From the NCBI GenBank assembly GCA_030247675.1, contig JAOTRX010000002.1:744001-808000 (forward strand): a stretch of DNA of 64,000 bases. Reading direction: 5' to 3'. Both the position numbers and the translations under genes were made by a program. The stretch's first letter is position 1. The number at the start of each line of letters is the position of its first letter. Source of the stretch: Desulforhopalus sp. (GTDB taxonomy: Bacteria; Desulfobacterota; Desulfobulbia; Desulfobulbales; Desulfocapsaceae). Positions 51,863 to 60,708 of the stretch are shown piece by piece. Under the pieces are notes generated by a model. That model worked only from the letters and a program-made list of their open reading frames with translations, had not been told where the DNA came from and ran no database searches.

Positions 51863-52543
51863 ATGGGTTTAACAGTAAAGGCGGATGTCATTGAGAACAG
51901 GCTCTACTTTAAACTTTCCGGTGAGTTCGCTAAAGAGGAGATTGATAAACTGTATACCGATGTGACGTTTCTAGTTGCCGACTTAAGCCCCGGATTTGAT
52001 GTCATTAACGATTTTTCCGAATGTGAGATCGGTGGCAGCAGGGGCAAGTCATTCAGAAAGATAGCAAATTTTCTGGTGACCAACGGCCTGGGTGAGATAG
52101 TGCAGGTCGTTCAAGGGAATAGTCTCCTTACCGAGCAGGCAAAGTTTTTGTCGTCAGTATCGTCAGGAATCGTCCCGGTCTTTGCAAAAACCCATGAAAA
52201 GGCGAGAGAAACCCTGGAAAACACTATCAAACGCAACGGTATTCGTTTTTATGTCAACAATATTCCGATCGCCTATTCGACCAGCAAGCAATGCGGCACG
52301 GGCAATCTTGTAAATATTTCCACCGGTGGTTTCTCCGTTGCGGCAATTACCCAGCCCCTTGCCGATGGGGAAGAGTTTGTCATGCAGGTGACGATCGTCA
52401 ATGAGGATTTTACCGAGGACGAATTTGCCATGAAGGCAAAGGTCATACGCGGGGATGCCAATTCCTTTGCCGCAAAATTCATTGGACTGGGTGGTGATCA
52501 GAAAGAGAAGCTATGGAAATGCCTTATTTATGGATCGCGTTGA
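51863..52543 (+). CDS. PilZ-like domain protein
   Basis: 226 residues. The N-terminal part (1-110) resembles a STAS-like or unnamed alpha/beta domain (LYFKLSGEFAKEEIDKLYTD). The C-terminal part has a PilZ-like core, GNLVNISTGGFSVAAITQPL, and FAAKFIGLGGDQKEKL. The RxxxR half of the c-di-GMP motif is not clear (GIRFYVNN precedes it), so nucleotide binding is uncertain. It is followed by the TolC/ABC operon. A diguanylate cyclase is encoded at 10588. Confidence 0.65.
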   Translation: MGLTVKADVIENRLYFKLSGEFAKEEIDKLYTDVTFLVADLSPGFDVINDFSECEIGGSRGKSFRKIANFLVTNGLGEIVQVVQGNSLLTEQAKFLSSVSSGIVPVFAKTHEKARETLENTIKRNGIRFYVNNIPIAYSTSKQCGTGNLVNISTGGFSVAAITQPLADGEEFVMQVTIVNEDFTEDEFAMKAKVIRGDANSFAAKFIGLGGDQKEKLWKCLIYGSR

Positions 52544-52594
52544 GCACTTCCCAGCCAGGACGGCAAAATTAAGGGTGTTTAACAGCTTTGTAGC

Positions 52595-52645
52595 CCAGCA
52601 AGGGCATACGTTTCGTATGAGCAGACGAGCTGCTCAACACAGCTT
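52595..52645 (+). repeat. Dispersed palindromic element, copy 6 (in the tolC-like start)
   Basis: CAGCAAGGGCATACG, TTTCGTATGAGCAGACGAG, CTGCTCAACACAGCTT is the clearest copy; the core TGAGCAG-acgag-CTGCTCA is a perfect 7-bp dyad. The ATG in CGTATGAGC is the probable start codon of the TolC-like protein, and the rest encodes MSRRAAQHSF of its signal peptide. Confidence 0.85.
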
Positions 52646-54062
52646 CAGCCTCCTGACGGCTATTTTTTTCCTGCTCATTTTTCAGCAGGGCCAGGCCGCG
52701 GAAAGCACCGGTTTGCTGCAGGCCATCGATCTGGCCCTGACCCAGAGCGATACAGCCTACGATCTCCGCGATACCGTGGAACTGAGCAAAATGGCCACCG
52801 CCGCGGCGGAGCATAATTTTGATACCAAAATTGTTCCCTTAACGGCCATCGGTCTTCGCCAAGGTACCGGGTCGCAGCAGTTGGGCCTTGAAATGCGCCG
52901 GGAAACCCAGACGGGCACCTCGGTGAGCTATGGCCTTGTCGGCAATAGAATAGACGACAGCACTGGGTATGTTGTTGAGAACACCACGAATTCCCGTGCC
53001 TATGTGCGGGTGTCGCAGGGCCTGTTCCGGCGGTGGGGGAGCAAATACAATCTCAATGACCTGAATATTGCCGAATTGCGGAAAAAGGAACAGGAGATCA
53101 TCGCCGAGCGGGCCAGGCAAACCCTTATCCTCAATACCGTGCAGCGCTACTATGATGTAGTGTTGTCCGAGCAGCTCATGGCCAAGGCGGAAAAATCTCT
53201 GGAGAGAAGCCGAGCCCATCTTGCCTCGGCGACCTCCCGGCAATCCGTCGGCCTCGTCTCAAAGGTAGACGTCTACCGGGCGGAACTGGCCCTCCTTGAC
53301 GCCGAAAGTGTCCGGGAGGCGCAGATTCGCCAGAAGGAGCGGGTGGCCGATGCCTTCAAGGAACTGCTGCGGATTGCCGAAAATACCGAAGTCATGGCTG
53401 ATACCACGGTGACCAAGATGGTGCCGGTGGTGCCCGAGGCCTGGGAGGAGGAGTTGCTCAATACCCGTCTCGATTGGCAGGCGCACCGGGTGGCCGTGGA
53501 AATCGCCGATCTGGAGATCTTTAAGGCGAAAAAGAATCTCGACCCGGATATCGGCCTCAGCTTCACCGTCGAGCAGCGGGGAGAGGGGAATACCGTCGAG
53601 GATTCCCTCGATATGGACGAGACCAACTGGTCGGTCCAGCTGCAGATGCTTTCGCCGCTCGACACCTTCAACGAAGAGAGTGCCTTGGTGCGCAAGAAGA
53701 TCGAAAAGGCCAAGCTGGAGCGGGCCAATGCCGCCCTGCAGCGGAAGATCCGCAAGGAGGCCCGCAGTGCCTTTCTTGATCTGGTAACCGAGGATCGCAG
53801 CTACCAGATCAACGTCAGAAGGTTACACGAGGCGGAACTGGCCCTAGACCTCGCCAAGACCCGCTACGAAAAAGGCCTGTCGGAGAACCTTGAGGTCCTC
53901 GGGGCGGAGACCGCCTTTTCCGAGGCCGAGGTCAATATTTCCAGATCGCTTACCGCCGGCAATCTCGCCGCGGTGACGGTCGCCTATAATCTCGGGGTGC
54001 TTGATCGCAACTGGGTGAAAATGGCCCTTGAAGGCGAAACCTCACCGCCAACCGCCCAGTGA
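52617..54062 (+). CDS. TolC-like outer-membrane efflux protein
   Basis: About 481 residues from the ATG at 52617. The signal peptide is MSRRAAQHSFSLLTAIFFLL ending near GQAAES. The mature protein has the long helices of TolC channels in two repeats (EIIAERARQTLILNTVQRYY with YDVVLSEQLMAKAEKSLERS, and EARSAFLDLVTEDRSYQINV with ALDLAKTRYEKGLSENLEVL). The open frame extends upstream to 52455 but overlaps the PilZ-like gene; the chosen start opens a proper signal peptide, though its only ribosome-binding candidate (AAGGGC) is rather far. It is followed by an HlyD-type adaptor and ABC genes, so it is the outer channel of a tripartite exporter. Confidence 0.85.
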   Translation: MSRRAAQHSFSLLTAIFFLLIFQQGQAAESTGLLQAIDLALTQSDTAYDLRDTVELSKMATAAAEHNFDTKIVPLTAIGLRQGTGSQQLGLEMRRETQTGTSVSYGLVGNRIDDSTGYVVENTTNSRAYVRVSQGLFRRWGSKYNLNDLNIAELRKKEQEIIAERARQTLILNTVQRYYDVVLSEQLMAKAEKSLERSRAHLASATSRQSVGLVSKVDVYRAELALLDAESVREAQIRQKERVADAFKELLRIAENTEVMADTTVTKMVPVVPEAWEEELLNTRLDWQAHRVAVEIADLEIFKAKKNLDPDIGLSFTVEQRGEGNTVEDSLDMDETNWSVQLQMLSPLDTFNEESALVRKKIEKAKLERANAALQRKIRKEARSAFLDLVTEDRSYQINVRRLHEAELALDLAKTRYEKGLSENLEVLGAETAFSEAEVNISRSLTAGNLAAVTVAYNLGVLDRNWVKMALEGETSPPTAQ

Positions 54063-54077
54063 TTTCTCTGATATCTC

Positions 54078-55529
54078 ATGACATCTTTAAATAAATTGAG
54101 CGTATATAAGATTCTTGGCGCAGGTATTGTCGTTTTGCTGCTTGCCGTTCTTTGGGCGTGGCGGCATATGTCGCCGCCCGGCGGCCAGGACCGCCAGGCA
54201 GCACAGATTATCGTTGTCGAAAAGCATTCCTTTCCCCTGCAGATTGTAGAACGGGGAGTGATCAGCCCTGCGAAAATTTCGCCGATCAGCTCGCAGATCT
54301 CCAGCAATCAGTCAAAGATCGTCTGGATGGTCAAGGAAGGGACCCAGGTAACCAAGGGCATGCTGGTTGCCCGCTTCGACACCAAGCCCTTCGGCGACAG
54401 CCTGTTGAAGGCCGAGCAGGCCTTCGCCGATGCCCAGGCCACCCATCTTGCTGCCGGGAAACTGCTTGCCCTGCAAAAAGAGGAGGAAGGCGGCAAGGTT
54501 GAAGAGGCGACACGGAAGGTGACCATCGCCAAGATCCAGGCGGACAATATTCAAAACGGCTCGGGGCCCTTGAAGCGCAAGACCCTGCAGCAGCAGGTGC
54601 ATCAAGCGGAACGGATACTGGAAATCAGCCGCAACGAACTGGCCGACATGAACCTGCTCCTGGAAAAGGGACATGTCAGTACCAGGGAACGGGACAAGGC
54701 GTCCGATAAGCTATCCACCGCCACCGAGCAGGTCGCCGTCGCCACCGCCGAGCTGGAAAATTTCAAGGCTTATGCCTGGCCGCAGATGCTCCGCGAGGCC
54801 GAACTCCTGGTCAGCGGCGCCGAGAGCAATCTCGAAAGGGTGAAGCGGACCGGGGAACTTCTGGTCCAGAACCGGGCCGCCGAGGTGGAAAAATATCGTC
54901 GCGATGTCGAAAACAAACGGACCGCCCTTGAAAATGCCAAGGCCGAACTGGTCAACTGCGATGTCTTCTCACCGGCAAATGGGGTGCTCCTCTATCCAGA
55001 CCTGCCAAGGGAAAACGGCAGAAGAAAGATTCAAATCGGCGATAGCGTCTGGGTGGGTCAAACCTTCATGGAGGTCCCCGATACCAGTGAGCTTATCGCC
55101 GAGCTGCAGGTGCGGGAGGTGGATGTCGCCCTCATCGGTCCGGGAATGAAGGCCGAGATCGAGGTTGATGCCTTCCCGGGACGGGTGTTTACCGGTGTTG
55201 TTGATTCGGTGGCGACCTTGGCCAAGGAAGATGAGGAAAACAGCCATCTGCGGCGCTTTTACACCCGTGTCCGTCTGACCGGCGACACCGACAGGATCCA
55301 CGTGGGGATGTCGGTTACCGTCAAGATCATCTACCGTGAGGTCAGCGAGGCGGTGGCCATTCCACCCGGCGCGGTGTTCTATAAAGAGACTCGGGCCATG
55401 GTGCGAAAGCTGGGTGGTGGCGGGGCGGCGGAAGAGCAGCCGGTGGTTCTCGGTGACCGGGGACAGCTGCTGGTTGAAGTCCTTGAGGGCCTGCAGGCAG
55501 GTGAGCGGATCGAAAGGGCGGGGCAATAG
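54078..55529 (+). CDS. HlyD/MacA-type periplasmic adaptor
   Basis: 483 residues. An N-terminal anchor helix (about 14-32, VVLLLAVLWAW) precedes a lipoyl-like half (KHSFPLQIVERGVISPAKIS, IVWMVKEGTQVTKGMLVARF). A long coiled-coil hairpin (about 110-290) follows, then the second lipoyl half (CDVFSPANGVLLYPDLP) and beta-barrel (MKAEIEVDAFPGRVFTGVVD). It bridges the inner-membrane ABC permease and the TolC-like channel. It starts 15 bp after tolC. Confidence 0.9.
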   Translation: MTSLNKLSVYKILGAGIVVLLLAVLWAWRHMSPPGGQDRQAAQIIVVEKHSFPLQIVERGVISPAKISPISSQISSNQSKIVWMVKEGTQVTKGMLVARFDTKPFGDSLLKAEQAFADAQATHLAAGKLLALQKEEEGGKVEEATRKVTIAKIQADNIQNGSGPLKRKTLQQQVHQAERILEISRNELADMNLLLEKGHVSTRERDKASDKLSTATEQVAVATAELENFKAYAWPQMLREAELLVSGAESNLERVKRTGELLVQNRAAEVEKYRRDVENKRTALENAKAELVNCDVFSPANGVLLYPDLPRENGRRKIQIGDSVWVGQTFMEVPDTSELIAELQVREVDVALIGPGMKAEIEVDAFPGRVFTGVVDSVATLAKEDEENSHLRRFYTRVRLTGDTDRIHVGMSVTVKIIYREVSEAVAIPPGAVFYKETRAMVRKLGGGGAAEEQPVVLGDRGQLLVEVLEGLQAGERIERAGQ

Positions 55530-55534
55530 CCGCC

Positions 55535-56212
55535 ATGGTGATCCTCGAAGCCGACAAGATAGCCAGGTTCTTCAGCATCGGTAATACACCCAGCCTGGCC
55601 CTTGCCGAACAGTCGCTGGCCGTTCAGGCGGGGGAGTTTCTGGTGCTCACCGGGCCGTCCGGATCCGGCAAATCGACCCTGCTGAACCTCCTCAGTGGTC
55701 TCGATAGACCCTCGCACGGGGAGGTGCGCTACCGGGGGCAAAGCCTTGCGGCGATGGGCCATGAGGAGATTGCCCGGCTACGCAACCTCAGCTTTGGCTT
55801 CATCTTCCAAACGCCCCACCTCCTGCCCGACCGGACGGTAGTCGAGAATGTCCAACTGCCCTTTCATTACGGACCTACGGAGACCCAGGCAGCGATTGAA
55901 GGCAGGTGCCTTGAACTGCTTGCCTACGTCGGTATGGCCGATCTGGCCTCACGCTACCCCGATACCCTTTCCGGCGGCGAGATGCAGAGGGTGGTTTTTG
56001 CCCGGGCCCTTGCCCGCCGGCCGGAGATAATCTTTGCCGACGAACCAACCGGCAGCCTCGATGCCGGCAATTCCAGAAGAATCCTGGAATTACTGAGAGA
56101 ACAGACGGAACAGGGCCGTTCGGTGATCATGGCGACCCACGATGCCGACGGGATTGCCTACGCCACCCGGGTCATCCGCCTGGAAAAACTGCAAATCGGT
56201 GGCTGGGCATGA
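55535..56212 (+). CDS. MacB/LolD-type ABC transporter ATPase
   Basis: 225 residues, a complete ATPase: Walker A LTGPSGSGKSTLLNLLSGL, Q-loop FIFQTPHLLPDRTVVENVQL, signature LSGGEMQRVVFARALARRP, Walker B IIFADEPTGSLDAG and switch MATHDADG. It overlaps the permease gene by 4 nt and powers it. Confidence 0.94.
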   Translation: MVILEADKIARFFSIGNTPSLALAEQSLAVQAGEFLVLTGPSGSGKSTLLNLLSGLDRPSHGEVRYRGQSLAAMGHEEIARLRNLSFGFIFQTPHLLPDRTVVENVQLPFHYGPTETQAAIEGRCLELLAYVGMADLASRYPDTLSGGEMQRVVFARALARRPEIIFADEPTGSLDAGNSRRILELLREQTEQGRSVIMATHDADGIAYATRVIRLEKLQIGGWA

Positions 56213-57447
56213 TCCGCCATCCCCTCCTCCTTGACGTCCGGGACGCCTGGCGCAACCTGTTTCGCCGGCCGCTGCGCTCCCTGCTCAGCGGCCTTGGTAT
56301 CGGCATTGGCGTCGCGGCATTGATCGCCATGCTGTCGATCACCGAAGGGGCGAAGCAGGCGGCCTTTCAGAAATTCAGCTCACTTGGCCTGCAAACCCTG
56401 CGGATCGAGGCCGGCCCAACTAAAGCGGAACAGGACGGGAGTACCATCAATCTGTCGCAGGGACTAGTCTACGAGGATGGCATTCAGCTGGCCCAGTGGC
56501 TGGGAGGCAGGGGGAAGGTCGGGGCCTTTATCAGAAAAGATTCGGTTCGGATAACTGCCGGCAGCAAGACGGTTGTGGCAACGGTGTTGGGAGTCAACGA
56601 TGGCTGGTTTGCTGCTGAGGGACTGCGCGCGGCGCGCGGCCGAATCCTCCAGGCAGGGGATGTCGCCTACCGGGAAAACTACTGTGTTATCGGCAATGCC
56701 CTTGCTTCTGCCCTGCAGGCCGACGTCGGCTCGACCCTGCAGATGGAAAACCATCCGGCGACGGTGGTGGGGGTCGCGGCCGAAAAGGGCCGGCTGCTCA
56801 CCGAAGGCACCGGGCTGTCGTCAGTGGATTTTGACAGGGCGGTGATCATGCCCTACTCCTCGATGCCCTTTGCCCGGGTGGTGGCGAGTCGGCTGCTTCT
56901 CCACGGATTGGTGGTCACTCTGGATGGGACCTCGGACAAGGCCGTGCTGTTTCTTGCTGAGCAAATCCGCCAGATTGTCCTTGGCAGCCACCGGCAGGTC
57001 AAGGACTTTCATATCGTCGTGCCGCTCACCCTGCTCCGCGAGGCGGAAGACAGCCAGAAGGTATTTTCCCTGATCATGGGAGCGATTGCCGCCCTGTCAC
57101 TGCTTGTCGGCGGCATCGGCGTGATGAATATCATGCTCGCCAATATCGCCGAGCAGACGCGGGAGATCGGCCTGCGCATGGCGGTGGGGGCCTCCCGGCG
57201 AAGGATAATCAACCTGTATCTCTGTCACTCGATTCTGTTGACTATGACCGGGGCGCTCTGGGGAGTGGTGGCGGGGGTCCTGGTTGGCCTGTCAATTGAA
57301 TGGCTTGGCGGACTGCCGGTGGTGTTTTCCTGGTTCAGTCTCCTTGTCGCCCCATCCTTTGCGGTCATCACCGGGGTACTGTTTGGTCTGCATCCCGCCC
57401 GGCGGGCGGCTGCCCTGGAACCGGCCCTAGCCCTGCGGGATTCGTGA
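56209..57447 (+). CDS. MacB/FtsX-type ABC permease
   Basis: 412 residues. N-terminal helix with RNLFRRPLRSLLSGLGIGIG, a periplasmic MacB core (about 50-275), and three C-terminal helices including LSLLVGGIGVMNIMLANIAE, QTREIGLRMAVGASRRRIIN and MTGALWGVVAGVLVGLSIEW. This four-helix mechanotransmission fold works with a TolC channel in export of peptides, lipids or macrolides. Cargo is not evident from neighbours. Confidence 0.92.
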   Translation: MIRHPLLLDVRDAWRNLFRRPLRSLLSGLGIGIGVAALIAMLSITEGAKQAAFQKFSSLGLQTLRIEAGPTKAEQDGSTINLSQGLVYEDGIQLAQWLGGRGKVGAFIRKDSVRITAGSKTVVATVLGVNDGWFAAEGLRAARGRILQAGDVAYRENYCVIGNALASALQADVGSTLQMENHPATVVGVAAEKGRLLTEGTGLSSVDFDRAVIMPYSSMPFARVVASRLLLHGLVVTLDGTSDKAVLFLAEQIRQIVLGSHRQVKDFHIVVPLTLLREAEDSQKVFSLIMGAIAALSLLVGGIGVMNIMLANIAEQTREIGLRMAVGASRRRIINLYLCHSILLTMTGALWGVVAGVLVGLSIEWLGGLPVVFSWFSLLVAPSFAVITGVLFGLHPARRAAALEPALALRDS

Positions 57448-57482
57448 GGACAGGGCAGGAATTCCGGTCTACTGATCGCCTC

Positions 57483-58148
57483 TCAGCTAAGAAACACCTG
57501 CCGGTACTTTTCAACGCGGAAGTCAAACGGGGTGAAGGACGGATCGGCGGCCCGCCGCAGCTTGTAGGCCGGGTTGCCGCCGATGGCGCGGTTGGCGGCT
57601 TTTGACGGAGAAACGAGCGACAGGGTGTGGACGGTCCGCTCCCCGAGGTGAAAATACTGGCGCCGGGGTGAATCGGCATTGGCCCCGGCAAGTCGCAGAC
57701 CCTGGGTTCGCAGCTGGCGGCGAAAGAGATATTCCGGGCCATTTCGGGTGTTGCCGCCGGTGAAGATCAGGGCGTTGAGGGCAGGATGGTGGTGCAGCCG
57801 GCCAAGAAGGTCGCGAAGGACGATATCCTCCATGCCGAGATCGGAGGCATTCACTTTTTCCCGGCGGCAGGACTCGACGATGTCGCAGATACCGATTTTC
57901 TCCCGGACAAGGAAGTCCTCCCTCTCGGTCACCGCCTCTCGGCTGCCGTCGTAGCGTAGCCCCAGCTGGAAGATGGTGTCGAGTGCCGGCCAGAGCAGGT
58001 TGTCCCGGCTGCCGTAGCAGAAATCGACGTCACCCTCCAGCAGGCGGCCGGTGGAAAAGCGTGGCGGCGGCAGGGTGCCAATGATCAGCCGGGTCGCCCC
58101 GCCGGGAATAAACGGCGGGTACGGGTGATGATGGAGGATGCCAGGCAC
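57483..58148 (-). CDS. Uracil-DNA glycosylase superfamily-like protein
   Basis: 221 residues. The pattern LIIGTLPPPRFSTG near the N-terminus, IGICDIVESCRREKVNASDL in the middle and LSVSPSKAAN-like motif (SLVSPSKAANRAIGG) near the C-terminus resembles the two active-site loops of UDG-fold proteins. Whether it is a DNA repair enzyme is not settled by sequence alone. It is convergent with the ABC permease and lies 5 bp from the OmpA-family gene on the same strand. Confidence 0.65.
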   Translation of the reverse strand: MPGILHHHPYPPFIPGGATRLIIGTLPPPRFSTGRLLEGDVDFCYGSRDNLLWPALDTIFQLGLRYDGSREAVTEREDFLVREKIGICDIVESCRREKVNASDLGMEDIVLRDLLGRLHHHPALNALIFTGGNTRNGPEYLFRRQLRTQGLRLAGANADSPRRQYFHLGERTVHTLSLVSPSKAANRAIGGNPAYKLRRAADPSFTPFDFRVEKYRQVFLS

Positions 58149-58153
58149 CGTTC

Positions 58154-58999
58154 CTACTGCTTGACCAGCTCGACCCGGCGATTCTTCGCCCTGCCCTCTT
58201 CGTTGTCGTTGCTGGCGACCGGCAGGAGCGGTCCGGCGCCCTGGCCGCTGAGGCGGTTCGCGGCAATGCCGTGCTGTGCTACCAGCGCCTGCGCCACCGC
58301 CTCGGCCCGTGCCTTCGACAATTTGATGTTCAGGTCGAGCGAGGCGGTGTTGTCGGTATGGCCGACTACATACACCTTGAGGCCAGGGTCGGCCTTGAGC
58401 AGCTTGGCCACCTCGGCGACGGCGGCCTGCGACTCGGGCTTCAGTTCGGCCTTGCCGGTATCGAAGAAGATGCCGGGCACCTCGACATGGCCGGAAGCAA
58501 GAAGTCCGGTCTTGAACAGCTCGGCGCTGGCCACCACCTCCTGGGCCATCGCCTGCCTTTCAATGATCGTCAGCATGTAGCCCTTGTTCCAGGCGGTATC
58601 CACCTGTGCCCAGATCTCTTTGCCGTCCTTGGCCACCTTGACCCAGGTGTAGCGCGGGTCTTCAAACAGCACCGTGCCGCTGATCTTGCCGATGGCCTCC
58701 TGATGGTTGCGAATGATCGCCAGTGCCCCGGCGTACTGGACATTCGGATCGGTCTGGTATTTTATCTCGAATTTCTTGCCCTCGACGGTGGTGTCGGTTG
58801 TCTTGCCGGTCTTGAACTTGAAGCTGTCAAATGCCGTCGCCTTGCAGTAGACGATGTGGGTATTGTTCATCCGGGTAAAAAGCGGATGGTCGGCGCAGCC
58901 CTTGCTGTCGGCAAGCGCCCCGGCCGCGGCGGCAGGGGAGGCCGGTGGATTGATGAACAGCGCGGTGAAAAAGAGAATCATGGCGAAACGGCTTTTCAT
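58154..58999 (-). CDS. OmpA-family outer-membrane/periplasmic protein
   Basis: 281 residues. Signal peptide (MKSRFAMILFFTALFINPPA, ending near PAAAAG), an N-terminal domain of about 140 residues with two Cys (KGCADH, IVYCKA), and a C-terminal OmpA domain: PGIFFDTGKAELKPESQAAV, YVVGHTDNTASLDLNIKLSK, RLSGQGAGPLLPVASNDNEE, GRAKNRRVEL. The OmpA domain binds peptidoglycan. No beta-barrel is present, so it is periplasmic or surface anchored by other means. Confidence 0.9.
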   Translation of the reverse strand: MKSRFAMILFFTALFINPPASPAAAAGALADSKGCADHPLFTRMNNTHIVYCKATAFDSFKFKTGKTTDTTVEGKKFEIKYQTDPNVQYAGALAIIRNHQEAIGKISGTVLFEDPRYTWVKVAKDGKEIWAQVDTAWNKGYMLTIIERQAMAQEVVASAELFKTGLLASGHVEVPGIFFDTGKAELKPESQAAVAEVAKLLKADPGLKVYVVGHTDNTASLDLNIKLSKARAEAVAQALVAQHGIAANRLSGQGAGPLLPVASNDNEEGRAKNRRVELVKQ

Positions 59000-59328
59000 T
59001 ACGGCACTCCTTCCACTAATTATTGTCGATTACTGCCTTTGGGGCTGCCTGGTGGGAGTATCTTATCGGATCGCCGGTCAGGTTTGCCAGGTAGAATAAC
59101 CGTCTTCCGCCAGCAATCCATTTGTTTCTCCGTGTGATCCTATCGCGTTGCTCACCAGGCCGCAAGAAGATCATTGCTCCACCGCCGACCTTTACAGCCA
59201 GTTTGAGTACTCTTTTCTAAGAGTATTTGCTTCGAGGCATATAAAAAAATCTGGAATTTGGTGCTGTTGCTTTGTAGCCCTATTCTCGTCGATTCTCTTT
59301 TTAGTCGCAAAAAATAGCAAACTGATCG
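59000..59328. other. Intergenic stretch, nothing identified
   Basis: About 330 bp upstream of the OmpA-family gene and downstream of the cvpA-like gene. It is AT-richer than its flanks in 59190-59330. No repeat copy or gene is visible; the OmpA-family promoter should be here. Confidence 0.4.
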
Positions 59329-60216
59329 TTAATGCGCCTCTTCTTTTGCAATTATTTCCTGCAAAATTTGTCCAATCTCCACCTCTTGCAGTTCTCGGTA
59401 CAGCTCCTTATCTTTCAGCAAATCGGCAATCTTTTCGTTGTCAAGGAGTTGGTAATATTGCTTATTTTGCAAATGAGCCTGGATTACATGGTCTTTTGCC
59501 AAGGCGATCATCCGAGGATTATCGATAAAATTGGCGATGATCGTATGATTTTTAAACGCCTCAAACAGCTCAGGTTGGCTGACTACCCAGGTAAGGTTTT
59601 GAAAAATTACTTTTATTCTTTGATCTATCGGCTCCGCTTTGAGGACCAGCGAACCAAAAGCTGAATTCTCGATCTGCTCTTTAAGATGCCCAAACTTGGC
59701 TACTTGAACAAGTTCCTGTTGTGCACCCTCAATATCCCTGACATCCCTTGATTCACTCTCCGTCACTCCGGATGCCGTTTTCGCTGAAGCTGCAGGATTA
59801 ATAAGTATTTCTTCGACGACACCAACGACATGCAGTCCGGTGAGGGAAAAAACAACCAGACATACTCCCCAGACAAACCCGATAACTGCCCCACTCCAGC
59901 GCTCCCACACCATTATCGGGTGTTCATTCAACTGCTCCCGAACTTCGTCACGATGATCAAGAATCCGCCCGGCGACGTACGATAACAAGAGAAAGATCAA
60001 AAACCCGGTAAGGACCTGCCCTGCAAAGGGCACGAGCGCCTTGGCGACCAAACCACTCAGTTTGAGAGGACCAATCAGGAGAGGGGACAACGGCTCGGCA
60101 AGGAAAGTGGCGAGTAGAAACGCAATAAACACTGAGAGAATCCTCAGTAAGCCCCGATTGTACCCTGAAGTTGCAAGCAAAAGTAACACCGCCAGTCCGA
60201 TGATTGATATCAACAC
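59329..60216 (-). CDS. CvpA family membrane protein
   Basis: About 295 residues. Four N-terminal helices (LISIIGLAVLLLLATSGYNR, GLLRILSVFIAFLLATFLAE, LVPFAGQVLTGFLIFLLLSY, AVIGFVWGVCLVVFSLTGLH) form the CvpA/colicin V production domain. A long C-terminal helical tail (about 165-295) is longer than in E. coli CvpA. I chose the GTG at 60216 because CCAGGAGGAAAC lies directly before it. The molecular role is not established. Confidence 0.82.
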   Translation of the reverse strand: MLISIIGLAVLLLLATSGYNRGLLRILSVFIAFLLATFLAEPLSPLLIGPLKLSGLVAKALVPFAGQVLTGFLIFLLLSYVAGRILDHRDEVREQLNEHPIMVWERWSGAVIGFVWGVCLVVFSLTGLHVVGVVEEILINPAASAKTASGVTESESRDVRDIEGAQQELVQVAKFGHLKEQIENSAFGSLVLKAEPIDQRIKVIFQNLTWVVSQPELFEAFKNHTIIANFIDNPRMIALAKDHVIQAHLQNKQYYQLLDNEKIADLLKDKELYRELQEVEIGQILQEIIAKEEAH

Positions 60217-60708
60217 GTTTCCTCCTGGTTCATTTTTGAAGAACAAGGAAACGTCTTTACCCGCTTCCACCCTCTTAAACTTGCTCTTGAATTTGCCATA
60301 AGAATATATTTTTCTTCATTTATCAAGATATTGGCCGGGTAGTACACAATCATAAATGACAAAAGAATCAATAATCAATATTGATAGCATAACTCGCCAT
60401 GAGTCGTGCAACTTCAATGTCATCAAGAAACTGAATCACCAGTCTGCTATTTTAGTTCGGTGCAAGCTGAAGGATTTTCTGGCGAGCGATGAGCCGGTGT
60501 TGGGCAGGCAAAAACCTGTGGTATCTCCATGGTGAAATATTACCGCAGTCATGAATACGCTTCTTTCTGTTCCAGAGCGGTGATACACTCACTGTACCGG
60601 TGAGCTGATCGTCATCTGGTTCACTGAAAGCTGGCTGTGCGGTTAACGGTTTTCCTTCCAGGTCTTGGGGTTACGAGACCAAATCCATTGCCATAGGAGA
60701 TTGCCATC
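60217..60708. other. Intergenic region, nothing identified
   Basis: About 490 bp between divergent genes (cvpA-like leftward, GspE-like rightward). AT-rich near 60300-60400. No supported gene, no repeat copy; both promoters should be here. Confidence 0.4.
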
